Positions 22,727 to 25,754 of a DNA stretch of 25,754 nt are shown here, one piece after another. Each line of letters begins with the position of its first letter. Position 1 is the stretch's first letter. This DNA is from Actinomycetota bacterium (lineage in GTDB: Bacteria; Actinomycetota; Thermoleophilia; Solirubrobacterales; Solirubrobacteraceae): positions 1-25,754 of the forward strand of contig SYBY01000176.1 in assembly GCA_005788585.1 (NCBI GenBank), written 5' to 3'. Made by a program: the position numbers and the translations under genes. The notes below the pieces were generated by a model that saw only the letters and a list, made by a program, of their open reading frames with translations, ran no database searches and had not been told where the DNA came from.

Positions 22727-23782
22727 ATGCCGATTACCCATACCGTGAACCGCCGGCTGAACGCCATACTCGTCGCCGCGCTGATGCTCGCCGCGCTGGT
22801 TGCGGGCGCGAGCCCGGCCCAAGCGGCGACGGGCAGCTACATCGTCGGGATCAGCGACAACAAGCCGAGCACCTTCGACGATCCCCGGCTCAAGCAGATC
22901 GGGATCCGCACCGCGCGGCTCGTCATCCCCTGGAACGCCATCAGCCGTGAGCCGGGCCGCACCGCCCTGTGGATGGACGCGGCGCGGCGCGAGAAGATCC
23001 AGCCGCTCATCGCCTTCGATCGCACGCGCGGGAACAACTGCCCGCAGCGGCCGTGCTACCTGCCGACGCGCAAGCAGTTCGATCGCGAGTTCCGGAAGTT
23101 CCGCAAGAAGTACCCGTACGTCCGGTACTACACACCGTGGAACGAGGCCAACCACCCGGGCCAGCCGACGGCCAAGCGACCCGACCGTGTCGCGGACTTC
23201 CATGACGTCATCGCCGACCGATGCAAGAAGTGCAAGATCGTGGCGGGCGACCCGCTCGACACGCCGGGCGTCGGCGGCTGGATGAGGTCCTACGAGAAGC
23301 GCCTGAAGAAGCACAGGCGCAAGGTCGCGATCTGGGGCCTGCACAACTACATCTCGGCCAACTACTTCTCCACCCGCGGGACGGCGGAGGCGATGCGCGC
23401 CACGAAGGCCGACATCTGGCTGACCGAGACCGGTGGCATCGTGCAGATGCTGACGTTCGACGCCACGCGCCTGAACTACGACGAGAACCGCGCCGCCCGC
23501 GCACTGCAGTTCGCCTTCGATCTCATGGCGAAGTACCCCTGCCGAGCGAAGCGGATGTACGTCTACAACTGGCAGGCCGCACCGCGGGACCGCTTCGACA
23601 CCGGGGTCATCAACCCCGACGGCCGTGCACGCCCGGCGTTCGGGGTGCTCGCGCGCGCCAAGCAGGCGCAGTCACCGGTGCAACAGGGCCGCAAGCTCTG
23701 CTCAGAGCTGCGGGCCCGGCAGGCGAAGGCGCGCAAGGCGAAGGCGGGCAAGGCCAAGACCAAGGCCCGCCGGGCCACGTAG
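22727..23782 (+). CDS. Secreted clan GH-A-like glycoside hydrolase with basic tail
   Basis: A 351-aa predicted exported protein. Signal peptide at 1 to about 34 (basic VNRRLN, long Ala/Leu/Val core, ASPAQA before ATG). A TIM-barrel glycosidase-like body follows: IGIRTARLVIPWNAISREPG, IQPLIAFDRT, the acid/base motif YTPWNEANHPG with E140, GLHNYIS, and the nucleophile motif IWLTETGGI with E234, 94 residues later as in clan GH-A retaining enzymes; YNWQ follows. Substrate unknown. The C-terminal end is rich in Lys, Ala and Arg (repeated KAKAGKAK-like), a tail that may bind the wall or polyanions. ATG at 22727 is chosen; in-frame ATG at 22715 is equally possible, as neither has a well-spaced SD. 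It begins about 50 bases after pyruvate kinase. Confidence 0.82.
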   Translation: MPITHTVNRRLNAILVAALMLAALVAGASPAQAATGSYIVGISDNKPSTFDDPRLKQIGIRTARLVIPWNAISREPGRTALWMDAARREKIQPLIAFDRTRGNNCPQRPCYLPTRKQFDREFRKFRKKYPYVRYYTPWNEANHPGQPTAKRPDRVADFHDVIADRCKKCKIVAGDPLDTPGVGGWMRSYEKRLKKHRRKVAIWGLHNYISANYFSTRGTAEAMRATKADIWLTETGGIVQMLTFDATRLNYDENRAARALQFAFDLMAKYPCRAKRMYVYNWQAAPRDRFDTGVINPDGRARPAFGVLARAKQAQSPVQQGRKLCSELRARQAKARKAKAGKAKTKARRAT

Positions 23783-23803
23783 CGACCGCCCGTCCCGCGA
23801 ACG

Positions 23804-23833
23804 TTGACGCGGGAGACTGAGAACAGCCATACT
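23804..23833 (+). promoter_or_regulatory. Promoter of the secreted alpha/beta hydrolase
   Basis: TTGACG (23804-23809) and CATACT (23828-23833) are separated by 18 bases, a good sigma-70/SigA-type promoter. Transcription would begin near 23840, leaving a leader of about 45 bases with an SD at 23874-23878. Confidence 0.75.
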
Positions 23834-23843
23834 GTTCTCAGTC
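23815..23843. promoter_or_regulatory. Operator candidate: 12-bp-arm palindrome over the -10 box
   Basis: Arms GACTGAGAACAG (23815-23826) and CTGTTCTCAGTC (23832-23843) are perfectly complementary, with a 5-base spacer CCATA. The dyad covers the spacer and -10 of the promoter, the usual position of a repressor site; TetR-family proteins often bind such sites. No repressor gene is in the window. Confidence 0.75.
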
Positions 23844-23873
23844 GCCGCGGCGGGGAGCCTGCGGCCGGTCGAG

Positions 23874-23878
23874 AGGAG
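23874..23878 (+). promoter_or_regulatory. Shine-Dalgarno fixing the hydrolase start
   Basis: AGGAG within a GAGAGGAGAG stretch, 6 bases before GTG 23885. It rules out upstream starts, which would fall inside the promoter. Confidence 0.7.
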
Positions 23879-23884
23879 AGCGTC

Positions 23885-25660
23885 GTGTCCCTGTCCAGGA
23901 CTCTGGTCGCTGCTGTCGTGGCATGCGTGGCACTCGCTGCGCCCGCAACGGCGGCAGCCGAGCGGACGGACGTCCCGGCGCCCACGCCGCCCGGCCCGTT
24001 CGCCGACGTCCTCAAGAGCGTCGTGACGATCGACGCCCCGCTGCCCGAGAGCGTGGGCCCCGTGCCCTCCGCCTGCCAGCAGCTGCGCTACCTGCGCTAC
24101 CGCCGCGACGGTGGTCCCGCCGATCCGCAGCAGGCCGACGCCGTGCTCGTGATCATGCCCGGCACCCTGGCCGGCGCCGGGTCGCTGGAGATGCACGCGC
24201 TGCAGACCGTCCAGCATGCCGCCGACCGGGGTAGGAGCGTCGAGTATTGGGCACTCGACCGCCGCGCGAACTGCCTGGAGGACCGCACCGGCCTCGACGC
24301 CGGGCTGGCGTCAGGCGACAGCAAGCGCGCGCTCGACTACTACTACCGCGGCCTGGAGGTCGGCGGCCGGACATTCGGCGGCTTCGCGAAGACGTCGCAG
24401 CTGCGCTTCGTCGCCGACTTCGACCTGCGGCAGACCATCGAGGATTACCGCGCGGTCATCGTCGAGGGCCTGACCGATGCGGACTTCCGTCGCACGCGCA
24501 CCTTCTGCGGCGGGCACTCGCTGGGCGGGGCGCTGACGGGCCTGCTGATGGCCTGGGACTTCGACAACGATCCGGCGACCCGCGAGGACGCCGGCTACCA
24601 CCTGTGCGCCGGCTCGATCGCCCTGGACAGCAGCGCCAGCCGCTACAGCACCGGCGCGACCATGGGGGCGGCCGACCCGATCGTGGCCGCGATCGCCCGG
24701 CAGACGGTCCAGGGCGTGCGCAACGCCGTGGCCGCCAACATCATCCCGCGCACGTTCGACTTCGGCGTCATCGGGCCGGAGACCATGATGCTGCTCGAGG
24801 GCATCGGGCTGAACGCGCAGCTGCACCCCGACGCGGACTCCGCGCCGCTCGTCGCGCTCACCCCGCCGACCCCCGCCGTCGACGGGGCGATGCGCCTGCT
24901 GCAGTCGCGCACATGGCAGGACGCCGTCGCCCGGACGCCCCGGCTGCGCCGCCAGCACCTGTCCGGCGAGGCGCTCCTGGGCGCGTTCATGGACGACAAC
25001 TCGCAGCCCCTGAGCTTCATCAAGACCAGCGTCGGCAGCTACACCGGCGGCCACCTGCTGCCGAAGGTCTTCCCGTTCGTCGACGGGCCGCTGATGTTCT
25101 ACCCCGTCGAGGACGCCAAGCCGTACGGCTGGGCGAACTACGACGAGCCGCAGAGCACCGCGACGCGCGGGGACGGCCGGCTGTTCACCACGGCGGCGTC
25201 CGAGGTCACGGACATCCAGGATCTCGCGCGCGTGCTGCACGGCGGGCCGCTCGACTTCCTCGAGCACTACTACCCGACGATGCTCACGGTGGACGCCGTC
25301 CTCGCGGGGGTCGGCAGCCGCGACGGGGACTTCTCGCGCATCGTCTACACCGACGCGGCGCGGGTGAAGCCCCGCCTGACCCTCGTCGCGGGCGACGGCC
25401 TGGCCGACGCCCGGGAGCCCGCCCCGCCCGAGGGCGTCCCGAGCGAGGTGCTCGTGCTCCCCGGCTACGACCACGTCGACGTCATCACGGCCGCGCCCGT
25501 GCAGTCCGACGGCACCCGCGAGAAGACGGCGCTCGCCACGGCCGACTTCGTGCTGACGAACGCAGGACGCGAGTTCAGCCCGGTCCCCGAGGCGGCGGCC
25601 GGCACCGCCCCGACGGAGGCCGACGTCGCTGCAGCCGTCGCGCAGCTGCGCAAGCGCTGA
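23885..25660 (+). CDS. Secreted alpha/beta hydrolase (lipase/esterase-like)
   Basis: A 591-aa predicted exported serine hydrolase. Signal peptide at 1 to about 25 (MSLSRT, Ala/Val core, APATAAAE). The alpha/beta hydrolase core shows VLVIMPGTLAGAGS (oxyanion-hole side), YWALDRRANCLED, and the nucleophile elbow CGGHSLGG with S212. The likely catalytic His is H530 in LPGYDHVDVITA; an acidic residue is probably in TLVAGDGLAD just before. About 300 residues lie between Ser and His, much more than in a minimal hydrolase, so a large cap domain covers the site. Substrate could be lipid, ester or polyester; not determinable. GTG at 23885 is fixed by the SD. The palindrome over its promoter indicates repression until an inducer is present. 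A hairpin follows at 25681. Confidence 0.86.
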   Translation: MSLSRTLVAAVVACVALAAPATAAAERTDVPAPTPPGPFADVLKSVVTIDAPLPESVGPVPSACQQLRYLRYRRDGGPADPQQADAVLVIMPGTLAGAGSLEMHALQTVQHAADRGRSVEYWALDRRANCLEDRTGLDAGLASGDSKRALDYYYRGLEVGGRTFGGFAKTSQLRFVADFDLRQTIEDYRAVIVEGLTDADFRRTRTFCGGHSLGGALTGLLMAWDFDNDPATREDAGYHLCAGSIALDSSASRYSTGATMGAADPIVAAIARQTVQGVRNAVAANIIPRTFDFGVIGPETMMLLEGIGLNAQLHPDADSAPLVALTPPTPAVDGAMRLLQSRTWQDAVARTPRLRRQHLSGEALLGAFMDDNSQPLSFIKTSVGSYTGGHLLPKVFPFVDGPLMFYPVEDAKPYGWANYDEPQSTATRGDGRLFTTAASEVTDIQDLARVLHGGPLDFLEHYYPTMLTVDAVLAGVGSRDGDFSRIVYTDAARVKPRLTLVAGDGLADAREPAPPEGVPSEVLVLPGYDHVDVITAAPVQSDGTREKTALATADFVLTNAGREFSPVPEAAAGTAPTEADVAAAVAQLRKR

Positions 25661-25680
25661 CGATCCAGCGCGGCACCCCG

Positions 25681-25728
25681 CGCGCGCCCGGTTCGGACAG
25701 GCGCCCGTCAGGGCGTACCGGGCGCGCG
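25681..25728 (+). terminator. Long GC hairpin after the hydrolase
   Basis: Arms CGCGCGCCCGGT (25681-25692) and ACCGGGCGCGCG (25717-25728) pair perfectly over 12 bp, with an inner CGCCC/GGGCG stem (25702-25715) in the loop. It lies 20 bases after the stop and has no T-run. Terminator is likely, though it could also belong to a gene beyond the window. Confidence 0.6.
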
Positions 25729-25754
25729 GGCCGCCGCCGCGCGCAGGTCCCGCG

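Noticed and set aside
23804..23884. TTG at 23804 as start of the alpha/beta hydrolase
   Set aside because: This TTG is the -35 box of the promoter; the signal peptide and SD place the start at GTG 23885.
1..25754. Search by eye for CRISPR arrays, tRNAs, insertion sequences and attachment sites
   Set aside because: No regularly spaced repeats, cloverleaf-like sequence, transposase motifs or target-site duplications were seen; the 62-bp repeat has no transposase or terminal inverted-repeat arrangement.

Overview
The window is very GC-rich (roughly 70% or more by eye), densely coded, with many GTG starts and 1-4 base stop/start overlaps. This fits an actinobacterium. Secreted proteins with PKD and PASTA-like domains, a Lys/Ala/Arg-rich secreted tail and a mycobacterial-type Nit1C gene set suggest the Solirubrobacterales/Thermoleophilia lineage; this placement is an inference. 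I see no tRNA, rRNA, CRISPR array, insertion sequence or phage gene, and no stretch over 300 bases without a gene.

Region 1 (1-7204) is a signalling block. A truncated metallo-beta-lactamase-fold gene on the minus strand diverges from a run of plus-strand genes: a PAS-GAF-PAS histidine kinase, an EAL phosphodiesterase with an unrecognised C-terminal domain, a NarL-type response regulator, a second PAS kinase (4-base overlap) and a third PAS kinase. A second NarL-type regulator lies convergently and shares overlapping stop codons with the third kinase. Two near-identical 18-bp palindromes (2369-2386, 3750-3767) look like operators for this block.

Region 2 (7233-11342) holds two paralogous lipoproteins flanking a GT4 glycosyltransferase that resembles the MSMEG_0565 family of Nit1C loci. 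The first lipoprotein and the glycosyltransferase share an almost identical 62-bp upstream element (59 of 62 bases) containing a 29-bp palindrome and ending in the start codon. A secreted protein with about seven propeller-like repeats, a PKD-like domain and a PASTA-like tail follows.

Region 3 (11535-16992) is a compact five-gene Nit1C operon: MSMEG_0572/Sll0783-like protein, radical SAM protein (MSMEG_0568-like), GNAT-AIR synthase fusion (MSMEG_0567-like), nitrilase-superfamily hydrolase, and a flavoprotein (MSMEG_0569-like) with the small MSMEG_0570-like protein fused to its N-terminus. Nit1C clusters have been linked to nitrogen starvation and to use of cyanide or nitriles as nitrogen source; the chemistry of most components is not established. 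Similar hairpins lie just after the gene preceding the operon and just after its last gene.

Region 4 (17074-25660) is mostly metabolic: a small two-TM membrane protein, a SnoaL-like/metallo-beta-lactamase fusion, a small basic hypothetical protein coupled to a class V aminotransferase and an M29 aminopeptidase, pyruvate kinase, a secreted clan GH-A-like glycosidase, and a secreted alpha/beta hydrolase. The last has a clear promoter (TTGACG, 18-bp spacer, CATACT) overlapped by a perfect 12-bp-arm palindrome, the picture of a repressor-controlled gene. Several genes carry a -10-like hexamer 6-7 bases before the start codon, suggesting frequent leaderless transcription.
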